In this document: positions 1-9,412 of the stretch, piece by piece | How the letters are laid out: each line of letters opens with the position of its first letter | Numbering within the stretch: position 1 is the first letter of the stretch | Assembly (NCBI GenBank): GCA_027596945.1 | Contig: JADGJH010000267.1 | Span: 1 to 22,834, forward strand | Direction of reading: 5' to 3' | DNA from: Physocladia obscura | Taxonomy: Eukaryota > Chytridiomycota > Chytridiomycetes > Chytridiales > Chytriomycetaceae | DNA: 22,834 nt | Translations under genes and position numbers: made by a program | The notes under the pieces: model-generated | Seen by the model: only the letters and a program-made list of their open reading frames with translations | What the model was told of the DNA's origin: nothing | The model's database searches: none

Positions 1-626
1 AGACAGATTTAAAAGTGCACCCAGCTCTTTTGAAATTGTACCAGTGAGTTGATTATTATGAAGCACCCTAATTTGATGAAAAGTTTGTCTTTCTGTCACA
101 AAATTGTTGGGTGTAGCAATTTGAAACAAAAAACAGAAAATACACTCACAATTGCATCAATTTTGAAAGTGCACTCTAATTTAACAGGTTTTTATTTTTC
201 TGTTACAAAATTGGCGGTGCGGCAGTTTAAAACAAAAACCTGATGAACTTTGAAACTACACTCAGCTCTTTTGAGATTGTGCCAGTGAGTTGGTTATTGT
301 GAAGGCATCTGATGTGATAAGGTGTTTTATTTTCAAAATAGAGCGATTTGAACCAAAAAGCAAAAAATACTTAACAATGCACCCAGCTCTTTTGAGATGA
401 ATCCACTCCATTTGCTTAATTTTATTTCAAGATATGCTAAGGCGTTCATGTGACATACTGCTGGAGACAAAGATGCTATTGTTTTTTGCTTTCTGTTGGT
501 TGATATCAATATTGTCCACAGCTTCAGTTTATTATATTGGGATGAAGCCAAGTGCATATTAACGTACCTGTCGTGTGTCCGTCTTGTAAGATTGAGTTTG
601 CCAAATCCAACTTCCAATTTGCACAC
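1..626 (-). pseudogene. Decayed leucine-rich-repeat (LRR) protein remnant
   Basis: Read on the minus strand, this stretch contains at least three copies of a plant-type LRR segment. The phrases LHNNQLTGTISKELGALLNL (about 66-7) and LHNNQLTGTISKELS (about 302-258) match the LRR pattern LxxNxLxGxIPxELGxLxxL. A third copy, LSKWSGFISKELGALLSI (about 420-367), lies in a 97-codon open segment at 333-626 together with the upstream LRR-like phrase LSPAVCHMNALAYLEIK. The copies sit in different frames and are separated by stops, and one intermediate copy (about 165-241) is internally deleted, so as it stands this is not a functional coding region. In chytrid-type fungi such LRRs occur in secreted or receptor-like proteins and kinases. 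The remnant runs off the left edge of the window, so a less damaged part of the gene could lie further on. The LRR call is fairly firm; whether it is a pseudogene or badly interrupted exons is inference. Confidence 0.62.
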
Positions 627-1036
627 TTTTATTTTAACAAAAACAGATTCTTAGTCTGCAGGAGATGAGTCCACCGCATTACTCCAAGAAAGTCGAACTG
701 AGCACACAAATATCACTTCGAATTCAAACTAACCTATCAACAAATCGCAAACCAAAAAAGCAAAATACGTCGAATAACCCTTGCATTTCCCCAATTGCTT
801 TTCGCAACTGTATCACCACAAGAAGTGGATTACTCAGACACGGTGCGAAACAAAAATTTGAGTCCATTGAATTCGCAAGGTAAGGGTTTCACGGAAGAAA
901 TAAACGACATAACAATGCAAAGATCGCAGGCAGAGTCTCTGAATCATATCCTTGGATATGTCGACGACGTATGCAACATTTGACGTCTTTCGCGCATACT
1001 GAAATACTTCAACATAACACTTGAACATTTCCGCAT

Positions 1037-1369
1037 TTACGCGAAGAGATACTTTCGGACTGCTGGTTTTGCAAATGATTCCGTTTCGATTCTACCTGTC
1101 TGAAATGGAAAAACCTGATTGCAAATGCCGACTTGAGCGCGACGCATCTGCTTAACGACGGCCCTCTTCTCCTGGCACGTCTGCTCGACGGCGGCCCAGG
1201 TCTCGGCGACCTTAGCGGCGGCGTCGCGCACGGAAGACAGCAGCGAGTACAGCGCTGCGAGGCCGGCAGCCGCAAGAGTCTTGTTGGTGGCAGCCACGTC
1301 CACCAGTAACGACGTGTGTGCGAGCGCCGTGTCCAACTGCGTCAGCGTGGCGGCCGTTCGGGGGAACAA
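1037..1369 (-). CDS. Orphan GC-rich coding segment, predicted helical, function unknown
   Basis: This open segment of about 110 codons stands out because its first two-thirds (about 1130-1360) is markedly GC-rich while everything around it is AT-rich. It encodes an Ala/Leu/Val-rich amphipathic helical stretch with phrases such as LDTALAHTSLLVDVAATNKT and KVAETWAAVEQTCQEKRAVV. There is no ATG: the frame opens after a TAG near 1385, and an AG at about that place could be a splice acceptor. The 3' part (about 1037-1125) returns to AT-rich sequence and does not look coding. On the minus strand it lies upstream of the LRR remnant, so both may be pieces of one former gene, for example an N-terminal helical domain followed by LRRs. 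That link is inference. I do not recognise the family. Confidence 0.35.
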   Translation of the reverse strand: MFPRTAATLTQLDTALAHTSLLVDVAATNKTLAAAGLAALYSLLSSVRDAAAKVAETWAAVEQTCQEKRAVVKQMRRAQVGICNQVFPFQTGRIETESFAKPAVRKYLFA

Positions 1370-1890
1370 GCAAATTATATGAGTTGTCTAGCCATGCTTG
1401 TCTGGATTGACTCATTAAAGTAGATGACTGATTAAAAACTTTTTTTTTCAAGCCCTGAACAATCTGTTTACTGCGTTGATGCCATAAATTTCGCAGTTGT
1501 AAACATGTTTACAAGAATAAACTCTACATTAAGAAATATGATTTGTTTTCAAATTTACATTTTGTTTTACAACGTTAGCCCTCAGAATAACTCAACACAA
1601 CTTGATTACAATTGATAAAAATGTTTCAATGAAAATTCTTCCACATTTTGAGAAATTTCAAATCGTTTGAATATGAACAGAATACACAGTGATCAGTTTA
1701 GACAAGATTCGGATATTGGAATGTCGATTCCGTTGCACAAACTTATCTTCAAATCCACTCGGACACACTGTTTGCTTCCACAACGGGAATAGTCGCTTTG
1801 CAGTTGTACATAATTATTTATTTTCTACTATATAAAAAACTTGAACATTTGAAGTTTATTGATAAGAAATGAGAATCGCGTAACAAAACG
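1370..1890. other. AT-rich stretch without a supported gene
   Basis: About 520 bases of AT-rich sequence between the orphan helical segment and the 3' end of the Cys-rich gene. The right-hand end (about 1805-1890) should contain the 3' UTR of the minus-strand gene ending at 1891. I see no long open frame, RNA gene or repeat here. Confidence 0.4.
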
Positions 1891-2580
1891 TCAAGAAAAA
1901 ACCACGGTGGCAGCAGCAAAAAAGGCGGAAATACCAAAGTCTAACCCCATAGATATAGCACCGGACTTCGAAGCTGTGGTAGAAGCAGAAACACTGGTTC
2001 CACCCAAAGTTCCAGTTGTGACAGAAGCCACACCCGACGCGGTTGTTACAGTGCTACCCAAAAAGCCAATTGGTGGTCCAGTGTAGTAATAGAATCCACC
2101 GAGGCCAACCACAGTACAAGTGGTTGTACTGTTGAAACTAAGCAGGCCATTAAGAAACGGAACAATCGTTGTCGGATCTAACGCTTTGGTGCAGCTAGCA
2201 TCAGAGTATAGCCCGCCTTCGTAGCTCCCCGCAGTTCCTGTAACTTGAACATAAAAGCTTTGAAAGTTGTTTCCTGCGAAAATGCACTGGCCTGGAACGA
2301 TTACATATGTCCGGAGAAAAGATTTCGCGCACGCCGAATCACTGAAGAACGAAATAGAGAATGGCGTTACAGAAAATTTTGAAGTCAACTGATCAAAGGA
2401 GTCAAGACAAAGTGCGCCATTTCCAACGATTGGGTTAATTGTTGGGAATAGAGTACATGCTGTAGTGTTGAATACACAGTCTGTAGTTATATCCGAGGCT
2501 GCAGAATATTGGGCTAAGACTAGTGTATTGGCAGCACAGTTCGTGGTCGAGTAAGTTGTAAATGCAGTATAGGCATTCAT
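1891..2580 (-). CDS. Cys-rich probable GPI-type surface protein, 229 aa, no signal peptide seen
   Basis: The uninterrupted 229-residue frame has eight cysteines spread over about residues 15-160 in short motifs such as TNCAAN, TDCVF, SACAKS and DASCTKAL. It is Thr/Ser- and aromatic-rich, and it ends in a Thr/Ser/Gly-rich linker followed by a short hydrophobic tail (ISAFFAAATVVFS). That layout is typical of extracellular fungal wall proteins: an even number of cysteines for disulfides, then a stalk and a C-terminal GPI-attachment signal. The odd point is the start. The only ATG is followed directly by what looks like mature sequence (NAYTAFTTYSTTNC), with no hydrophobic leader. The frame stays open upstream for at least 35 codons, but that part has no leader and I found no ATG there. 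A 5' exon encoding the signal peptide, spliced in upstream, is the likeliest explanation; I could not find a convincing one. No enzyme motif is visible. The coding call is good; the surface role is inferred. Confidence 0.7.
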   Translation of the reverse strand: MNAYTAFTTYSTTNCAANTLVLAQYSAASDITTDCVFNTTACTLFPTINPIVGNGALCLDSFDQLTSKFSVTPFSISFFSDSACAKSFLRTYVIVPGQCIFAGNNFQSFYVQVTGTAGSYEGGLYSDASCTKALDPTTIVPFLNGLLSFNSTTTCTVVGLGGFYYYTGPPIGFLGSTVTTASGVASVTTGTLGGTSVSASTTASKSGAISMGLDFGISAFFAAATVVFS

Positions 2581-3700
2581 TTTGTGAAGTTTTCCGAAAA
2601 AAACTTTTTGAAAATTTTGAACAAAGTTTTTTGCTCGTGCGACTTGAAAAGAACAGGCTGATAGGCTGTCGTTAGACCCGTCAGTGTTTGATGAATTATC
2701 GTTTCAATTTTGCGCCTAAATTGTGTTTCCTTGAAATTCGCGACAAACGAAAGAAAGGGCTTGTCTTGGTTTTCGATTTTTTTTTTTTTGATTTCCAGTT
2801 CACAAGCCAAACGACTGGTTCAAAACAACAAGGGCAGAAATTTCGAGAATAGAATCCCTATGATTCAAATATTGCTGTAAGTATTATTACAGCAAAGAAA
2901 CATGGAAGATTTGACATGTGAATCGATAAAACATCGAATCAACAAAAAAAAATTTTCACCAACTTCACTTTTTTAATATTGGAAATCAACAGCGGCATTG
3001 TTTCCACTCAGGGTTGATCCCAATTTGCGATTCTCTGCTTCAAAACTGTCATCTGTCACTGTTTTTTTATTGTTGCCTTCCTTTCTTTTTCTTTCATTTT
3101 TTTGGTTTTATTTCGTTTTGTTTTGAGAACACTCACTTTTCATTTGACGGATGATAACCGTCGGTTTTACGTCTTTCATTCAATTTGAAAACACTTTTCA
3201 ATCCATGCATGTTTCAAATAATCAGATTAAGTGCGTCTTTTCGTTGTGTTTCGCTGCAATGGCATTCACTGTTTCACATATCACGCTTCCAATTATCGAA
3301 ATCTTCAGTCAAATATTTCTTAAATTCATTCAATTATTGAAAATTTGGAGAAATTTGGATCTTTGAATATTTTTTCAAACGTGCTTTTCCCAACGAATGT
3401 ACACATGATATAACCCTAACAGTGAGAAAAAATTTCTGAAAAAAAACAATCATTTCCTTGATTATTGCTGTCTAAGGGATCAGATAATTACAGTTGTTTG
3501 CATATCAATGGAATGACCAATAGAGTTACATTTGCCAAAGAGATTTCCATGAATTTTTGCTCATCTTCCTTCACCCAATTCCTGATGAATACTGTTCCCT
3601 TCCTTTCAGTTGCAGTATTTTGCATTGCAACTGTATTTTGAATTGCAAAATTAAACATTGATTTTAATTTTGCAAGTCAAAAGAAACTAGTGTTCCATTA
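2581..3700. other. Upstream region of the Cys-rich gene and AT-rich spacer
   Basis: This should include the promoter and 5' UTR, and possibly a missing 5' exon, of the minus-strand Cys-rich gene. A T tract near 2778-2790 (an A tract on the gene's strand) and scattered homopolymers are present. Around 3150-3366 there is a short plus-strand open frame of AT-rich composition with no recognisable domain; I do not consider it a gene. Confidence 0.35.
2872..2895. repeat. Perfect 9-bp hairpin
   Basis: TTGCTGTAA (2872-2880) is followed by a 6-nt spacer and its exact reverse complement TTACAGCAA (2887-2895). It lies about 290 bp upstream of the ATG of the Cys-rich minus-strand gene. It could be an operator-like palindrome or chance in AT-rich DNA; nothing else identifies it. 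Confidence 0.5.
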
Positions 3701-5560
3701 GTTGTGACTATTTTGATTTTTGAAGTCGATGGTACATTTGGATCTTATTCACATATGGTGGATGTCTGCAATTTAGGCACTTACCGCACTGCACACAGAA
3801 TTTATTAGAATCAAACTTCTGAATTATTATTTGAACTGTTTATGTTTTTATCATATTTATTCAGTGTGGCTGTAGCTGGTTGTACTGTTGCTGAAGAAGA
3901 AGAAGAAGGGGATGATATTACTTCAGTTGAAGTAGTTGAATTTGTATTGTAAATATTAGTATTTCAGGTTTTGCAAGTAAAGATACAGACAGTAGACAGA
4001 TATACAAGAGGGTGTATTTGGTTAAAATGACATCATGACACATAAGGGACTATACAAGACTTACCAGGAGAAGCAAGGTACCAAAAAATTGGCACTGGGG
4101 TGTGGTGCTGTACTGATTTTGCAGTATGTCTGTTCAATAGTAAGTATCCAAAATAATGCTTTGTTTAGATTTTGAATGGTACAAATATCCACACAGATTC
4201 ATATTTGATTTATACACTCTTTCAAATGATCAAGAGCAAATTCAATTCAATCAGGGCTTCTCAATTGGATTGAAAATGTGCCAGTTTGTGAGTTCAATTT
4301 AGTATCTTATGATATCAATGTTGTAAAGTGGTATTTAACTCAGATGCTTGCAAAAGCATTGAAAGTTGGAAATATTATTTCAAGGGTTTTGCCAGTTTTT
4401 TCAATTGCACAAGACCCATAGCAATTTGCTATGAACTTACAATCAAGACTTTAAGTCAGGAAGCAAAACATCTACATAATGCTATGAAAGCTGATCATTG
4501 TATCATCTATGGATTCAAGAAAGCTTTCCAACCATTGATTTGCACCATGGAACCTGTTTAAAGTGATTCAAATATACAAAGAAGATCTGATAATGACCAC
4601 CAAGAGATTCACAGGTTTCTTCACCACCCTGCAGTTTCTTCAGATGATGATGATGGAAATGACATTGATACTGATTCTGAAAGTATTGATGAAGATCATT
4701 CTTTAGGATCTTACAATGATGGTAAAGTTGAATATGGTGTTTGAATTTCTGTTCTTTTTTTATAATCAAACACAATGTAATGTGTCACCAACAATGCCTG
4801 ACCAGCTGTTAATAACACACATAATTTTTAACCCATTTCATAGTCTTATTAATTTTAAATTATTTTTGCCAAAAAAATTGATTTCTAAGACAAAACACAT
4901 GTGTCACATGAATTTATCATTATGAAGACAAATTCAAAAAGAAAATGGATGGATATGATATGGTATTTCAAATTCAATGATTTAAAAAAAGGGCTTTGAT
5001 TTCTTTTATGTGAAAAATATCTTAGAATAAAATACAAACTCTACCTTCAATATCTGATCTATCAAGCTTTAAAGCTTCCCTTCCATGTGAAAAACCAACA
5101 AATATTATTCAAGTTACATTGTTTCTACGTAATTGTTTGATTGAATTAGAAGATTTATTGTAATTGTTGGAACAGCAAAATCTATAGTACATTTATTTTG
5201 ACCAGTCCCTCTGAACCAAAGTAAGGTACACCAACTTTTGAGAGTTTGGAGTTAATCTTCTTTTCATTAATTTTGTGAACATCATTGTTTCTTGGATCTT
5301 TGTAGATTGCTCCCATTGGAAGAAATATTTTGACCACTTGTGGAAGGAGCAACACATTTCACAATTTATGATATTGGATTAGAAAACAAGTTTTTTTGAA
5401 ATAAGCGTTGAATTTGAATCAAAATGATCTTTTGATTCAATTCACAGGCCTCAAATCTAAAAACTTTCATTATAATTTTTCTCACAATCTGATTGGCTGA
5501 CAAAAAATCCATTCAATTAGACTTTTTCAGCTGCATCAATGAAATTGGTATTTTTTATTA
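3701..5560. other. 1.9-kb AT-rich stretch with short broken coding-like pieces
   Basis: No intact gene is visible. Short plus-strand pieces look faintly coding. About 3860-3950 encodes an acidic stretch (five Glu, then GDD) ending in a stop. 4328-4561 is a 77-codon open frame without ATG support. About 4600-4740 encodes an Asp/Ser/Glu-rich stretch interrupted downstream by a stop. Together they could be a decayed protein gene or transposon, but I cannot assign a family on either strand. Confidence 0.3.
5414..5440. repeat. Perfect 11-bp hairpin
   Basis: TTGAATCAAAA (5414-5424), spacer TGATC, and exact reverse complement TTTTGATTCAA (5430-5440). With one bulged base the pairing extends a few more bases outward (GAAT and ATTC). 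It lies about 480 bp upstream of the MFS transporter ATG. It may be a palindromic regulator site, the terminus of a small decayed element, or chance. Confidence 0.5.
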
Positions 5561-5915
5561 GTATTATTTTATTAGCGACAGTGAGAGTGAATAAAAATGA
5601 AAAACAGTGGAAAGTGAAGTTTTCTTTTCCTCCTTTCTTTTCTGCTTATTTGTTGTTTTATCGTTTTTCCAACGACAAAAAAAGAGGCTTTCACTATTTC
5701 TTCTAAAAAAACCGAAGTTTGATCGTATGGTGGTTGCAAGGAGGGCGTTTTAATGATTCATTATCAGTTTCAAAAATTTGATGACAAATTTTTTCAAAAA
5801 AAATTATTTCTACCTCCAAGAAAATTTGATGACATATATTTGAACAATCCACGAACTTTGCAAAATAGCACATTTAAAAGCTCACTAAAAAAATGTAATT
5901 TGAAGAAAAAATTAA
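5561..5915 (+). promoter_or_regulatory. Probable promoter/5' region of the MFS transporter
   Basis: The stretch before the transporter ATG contains a strong pyrimidine tract (about 5620-5670, runs of TTTTC and CCTCC) and several A/T homopolymers. Such poly(dA:dT) and CT-rich tracts are common in fungal core promoters. No defined TATA element or factor site can be called with confidence. Confidence 0.3.
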
Positions 5916-7920
5916 ATGAAAGTGACTGAACCGCAAGCGCGTGAAACAGATTTCTTGGAAGTTAGAACAGACACAGAAACAAATGCTCCAGAAGCTCAGC
6001 CGATTGAGGAAACCAGTGCCGACTACGTTAAAATTCCACTGAAACGAGCTCAATTTGCTCTTGTATTTATTGGTCTGTTGTTTGCCATATTTCTGACTGC
6101 ATTAGATCAATCCATTGCAACGACTGCGTTCAAAAGCATTGTCGAAGATTTTGGGCATCAGGTTGAATTTATTATTATGTCTTCTCGATATTTATCCTCG
6201 CCTAAATTCAGTTATCTTTTTGCATTTATAGGATCTTGTTTCCTGGATTGGTACTGCTTATCTTCTCACATCAGCAAGTTCTGGAGCTTTGTACGGCAAG
6301 ATGTCTGACATTTTCGGAAGAAAATGGATCCTTGTATTTGCAATCTGCATGTTTGAGTTGGGTTCACTCATTTGTGGAGTTTCGAACTCAATGTTTTCAC
6401 TCATCATTGGACGCGCTGTAGCTGGTCTTGGAGGCGGAGGAATATTTTCTTTGGTTTTAATTTTATTCACAGATATCGTGTCGATGAGAGACAGAGGTTT
6501 GTTTGAATTTTTGTCACTTTTTTCTTTCTTTTTCTTTGTTTTTTTGTTCTCTTTATTTGAACTGACTGCTAATAAATTTTTTTTTTTAAAAATGACCAAG
6601 GTAAATATCAAGGAATGATAGGAGGAATTTCTGGAATCGCTACGATTATTGCTCCGTTGATTGGCGGCGCAATCACCGATACTGGCAACTGGAGGTAGAG
6701 TGTCGAGTTTCTTTCCGACGGAAGCATAAACTAAATTAAATAATATAGATGGTGTTTTCTTATCAATCTACCCTTTGGTGTTGTCACGCTTGTCACCATT
6801 ATCACGTTTCTCAGTATTCCTTCAGAAAAAGGATCTTTGCGCGCTAAATTTGCTCGTGTTGATTTTATGGGCTCCATTACTCTATTCGCTGCTATTTTTT
6901 GTTTTCTGACTCCACTTCAACTTGGTGGATCTACGTGGCCCTGGAATTCCGGACAGACTATCGGAATGCTTGTTGGTTCCTTGTTCTTTCTCGCCATTTT
7001 TATTTTCGTTGAGCTTAAAATCGCAACGGAACCAATTATACCAGCTTCACTTTTTTCTGAAAGTAGTGTGGCGGGTTTACTTGCAATTTTTGCCGCGCTT
7101 GGATGTGGGATGATTAGTGGAACATACTTTCTCAGTTTATTCTTTCAAGTGGTTTTTGGAGCTACGGCCACTGAAGGAGGCCTTGCTAGTGTCCCATTAA
7201 TGCTTGGAATGGTATTTACATTGATTTTAAGTGGTATTGCTGTTTCTAAAACAGGTTAGAACATTATTTTTGTTTCGTTTTTTTTTTTTTTCCTGATTAC
7301 AAATGCTTTGCTTCTCAGGAAAGTACATGATATTTTTCTATGTTGGACCAATTGTGATGGCAATCGGAATTGGATTAACGTCCCTCTTGAACAAGAACTC
7401 GAGTGAAGTAGTAAAAGTTATTTACCTCCTGATTTTCGGTCTTGGAACTGGCACAATGGTTCAAGTTCGTGCACTAGCCATTCAAGCCTCCGTTCCAAAA
7501 AATTTAGTAGCAATTGCAACTGCCGCTGGGATCACATTTAATATTCTTGGCGGAGCTTTCGGAATTGCAATTGCCGGAACCATTTTCAATAATGTGGTGG
7601 CTCGATCAATTTCACGAGCAACAGAGCTTCAAGAATTTATTACCAAATTTTCTTCGAGCGGAATTTATGTTGATTCGACCGATGTTTTGCAGATACTGAA
7701 TCTCTTACAATCTAGTGCTCAAAATTATCCGAATTCGACGACAGAAGCGGCAATTTACAATTCAACATTGGAAAAGGCAACCAGTGAGTTGCTAGATGGA
7801 TTTATTCAAGCCTTCAATCTCACATACCTGTGCTTGTTGGCGATTCCTGGAGTTATTTTAATTGCAGCTATATTCTTTGTCAAACAATTTGATATTGGTG
7901 CTGGTGGGAAACATCCGTGA
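5916..7920 (+). CDS. MFS multidrug/toxin efflux transporter, DHA2-type (14-TMS), five exons
   Basis: Reconstructed exons are 5916-6161, 6232-6496, 6601-6694, 6749-7254 and 7319-7920, giving 570 aa with all four introns (70, 104, 54 and 64 nt) GT-AG and frame-consistent. The first donor, GTTGAA, is weak. A hydrophilic N-terminus of about 45 residues precedes TM1, which ends in the DHA2-like phrase LDQSIATTAF. DLVSWIGTAYLL opens TM2. The MFS loop signature GKMSDIFGRK is at about residues 104-113. The antiporter motif C region is the Gly-rich GGISGIATIIAPLIGGAITD, followed by NWRWCFLINLPFG, a very common DHA2 phrase. About 14 hydrophobic segments can be counted to the C-terminus. By family knowledge this is a plasma-membrane or vacuolar proton-coupled exporter of drugs, toxins or siderophore-like compounds; the substrate cannot be told from sequence. 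It stands alone, with no biosynthetic genes beside it. Confidence 0.92.
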
Positions 7921-7927
7921 TCTGTAC

Positions 7928-7951
7928 TTTTTTTTTTTTTTTTTTAATAAA
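7928..7951 (+). terminator. 3' processing signal of the MFS gene
   Basis: Eight bases after the stop codon there is an 18-nt T run (7928-7945), followed immediately by AATAAA (7946-7951). This is a plausible polyadenylation signal for the transporter transcript. Confidence 0.45.
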
Positions 7952-8890
7952 CACTTCAATATTTCTAGTTTTTGTTGCATAGATAATTAAGAAGATGGCT
8001 TTGTCGACGTAGCGAGCAAAGGTGTTGTTTATTGGTTAACATGTAGATACAATATCTCGTTTGTGTGATTCCTGCTTGTTCAATTGTTATCACAAAGATG
8101 AGTCACTTTTACTTGAAAGGATGGACGATTCGTTGGCCAGCAATGATTGGTCATGAGATTCTGTGAAGGTGGTGGATTTTAAGCTTCTCGCAGCTATGCG
8201 TGAAACTTTGAAGCAAGGGAAGGCCTGTGCCATCTAATTAGGATCTTATCTCACACAAACGAGTCGATTTTAATATGGAAGTTACTCATGCCAATTTCGT
8301 TTTTGTCGCTTTATACAAGAAATTTCGATTTAAAAATCTTCGTTGTTCGTTGTATCGCCGTCAATCTTGCGTTGTGCTGCAGCAAGGTCGTGTAAAGAAA
8401 TAAAAATCATATTTTATCAGCTAATCTTTGATTCTTAAAGGTTCCAATTCAGGAACTAGTTGGAATTTCTAACTGAAGAATGTAATAACCTATTGTCAAC
8501 TAATATTTAAGATTATTGGTGATATAATTTTATATCTAATTAAATAATGTGAAATTATTGTTGTCATTATTTGGCATTTCTTGTTTGGGTCGTTTGTGTC
8601 TGACATTTTTCAAAACCCTTGTTTGCCCTTAAACTGAAAATGAGAACTTTTGAAACTGAAGAATTCAGCCACCAAAAAGCAAGAGAAAAAGTCTGGTTCC
8701 CTTGACTGCCCCACAACCAAAAAAAAAAAAGAGTCCAAAAAAAGTTTATTATTTCTAATGCATTCCAAGACCATTGCACCAAGTAACAAAAGAAGAGAAA
8801 AAAAAAGAGAAGACGGCTATGAGGATCAAAAAAAGAAAACCGGATGAGGGATTGAAAAGTGATTGTTGCAAATGTTTGTCTGTCGGTTAA
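7952..8890. other. Intergenic region with one possible decayed coding piece
   Basis: Most of this stretch is AT-rich and gene-free. A plus-strand segment at 8064-8237 reads as coding-like sequence of more even base composition (phrases CDSCLFNCYHKDESLLLERM and VKVVDFKLLAAMRETLKQGK), broken by one internal TGA and lacking a start, so it could be a pseudogene scrap. The right end (about 8570-8890) is A-rich on the plus strand and should be the 3' UTR of the minus-strand gene ending at 8891. Confidence 0.3.
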
Positions 8891-9265
8891 TCAGAGGAAG
8901 AGGGACAGAACAACGGCGGCAGCGGCGGCAATACCAACAGACTCGGCGCCTGAGTAGATGTTGGTGGTAGCTTGCGGTGAGTTTGCGGCTGGCGACGGGG
9001 CAACGTACGGGGCGCCAGTGGTGGTGGTGGTAGAGGTGACAGGTGTGTTGTTTGCGGGCGCATCATCGGTGGTGCACGGCTCACTGTCGTCAGTTGTCCA
9101 TACAGGTGCAGAAGTTGTTGTTGGCGCGGCACTCGACGTAGCGGTGGCACTGGTGGTTGACACGGTGGACGGCGCAGTGTACGTGACCGTTCCTGGCACA
9201 TTGGAAGCATTGACGGCGGCAATCGCAACAGCAGCGGCAAAGGCAACAATGTTCTGTATCTGCAT
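8891..9265 (-). CDS. Secreted GPI-anchored Ser/Thr-rich (mucin-like) protein, 124 aa
   Basis: Residues 1-20 form a clear signal peptide (MQIQNIVAFAAAVAIAAVNA, likely cut after Ala20). The middle, about residues 21-105, is extremely rich in Thr, Ser, Ala and Pro (for example TSTTTTTGAPYVAPSPAANS), as expected of a densely O-mannosylated stalk. The last residues form a short hydrophobic tail (VGIAAAAAVVLSLFL) preceded by small residues (YSGAES), typical of a GPI-attachment signal. There is only one cysteine and no catalytic domain. The likely location is the plasma membrane or cell wall, with a structural or adhesive role. It is a single exon, GC-richer than its flanks, and is followed by an A-rich 3' region. 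The gene lies just downstream of the arrestin gene on the same strand, 147 bp from that gene's stop codon. No homolog name is assigned. Confidence 0.85.
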   Translation of the reverse strand: MQIQNIVAFAAAVAIAAVNASNVPGTVTYTAPSTVSTTSATATSSAAPTTTSAPVWTTDDSEPCTTDDAPANNTPVTSTTTTTGAPYVAPSPAANSPQATTNIYSGAESVGIAAAAAVVLSLFL

Positions 9266-9292
9266 CTGAGGTCTTTGTGTTTTTTTCGTTGG

Positions 9293-9341
9293 TTTTTTTT
9301 TTTTTTTTTAATTCCATTTGTCAATTTTAAAAAAAAAAAAA
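9293..9341 (-). promoter_or_regulatory. Paired poly(dA:dT) tracts upstream of the mucin-like gene
   Basis: In the 147-bp gap between the arrestin stop and the mucin-like ATG there is a 17-nt T run (9293-9309) and a 13-nt A run (9329-9341) on the plus strand. On the gene's strand this reads T13 then A17. Such tracts usually exclude nucleosomes at fungal promoters. The A13 run may also belong to the 3' end of the arrestin transcript. Confidence 0.45.
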
Positions 9342-9412
9342 TTTCTCGTCCCTGCTCAGCGCCGAAAAAGGAACAAAAATAACACTCAAAATGAATTTTT
9401 CTCTCAATTAAA

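Noticed and set aside
340..360. GGTTCAAATC on the minus strand resembling a tRNA B box
   Set aside because: No A-box, acceptor stem or cloverleaf partner lies at the right distance, and it falls within the LRR remnant.
4050..4150. Possible transposase fragment (phrases like GTGVWCCTDFAVCLFNSKYP)
   Set aside because: Faint resemblance to DDE transposase beta strands only; too short and without catalytic residues or terminal repeats to name a family.
8958..9269. 103-codon plus-strand open frame, Val/Ala/Gly-rich
   Set aside because: It is the antisense of the Thr/Ala-rich mucin-like gene (8891-9265), whose signal peptide and GPI tail make the minus strand the real one.
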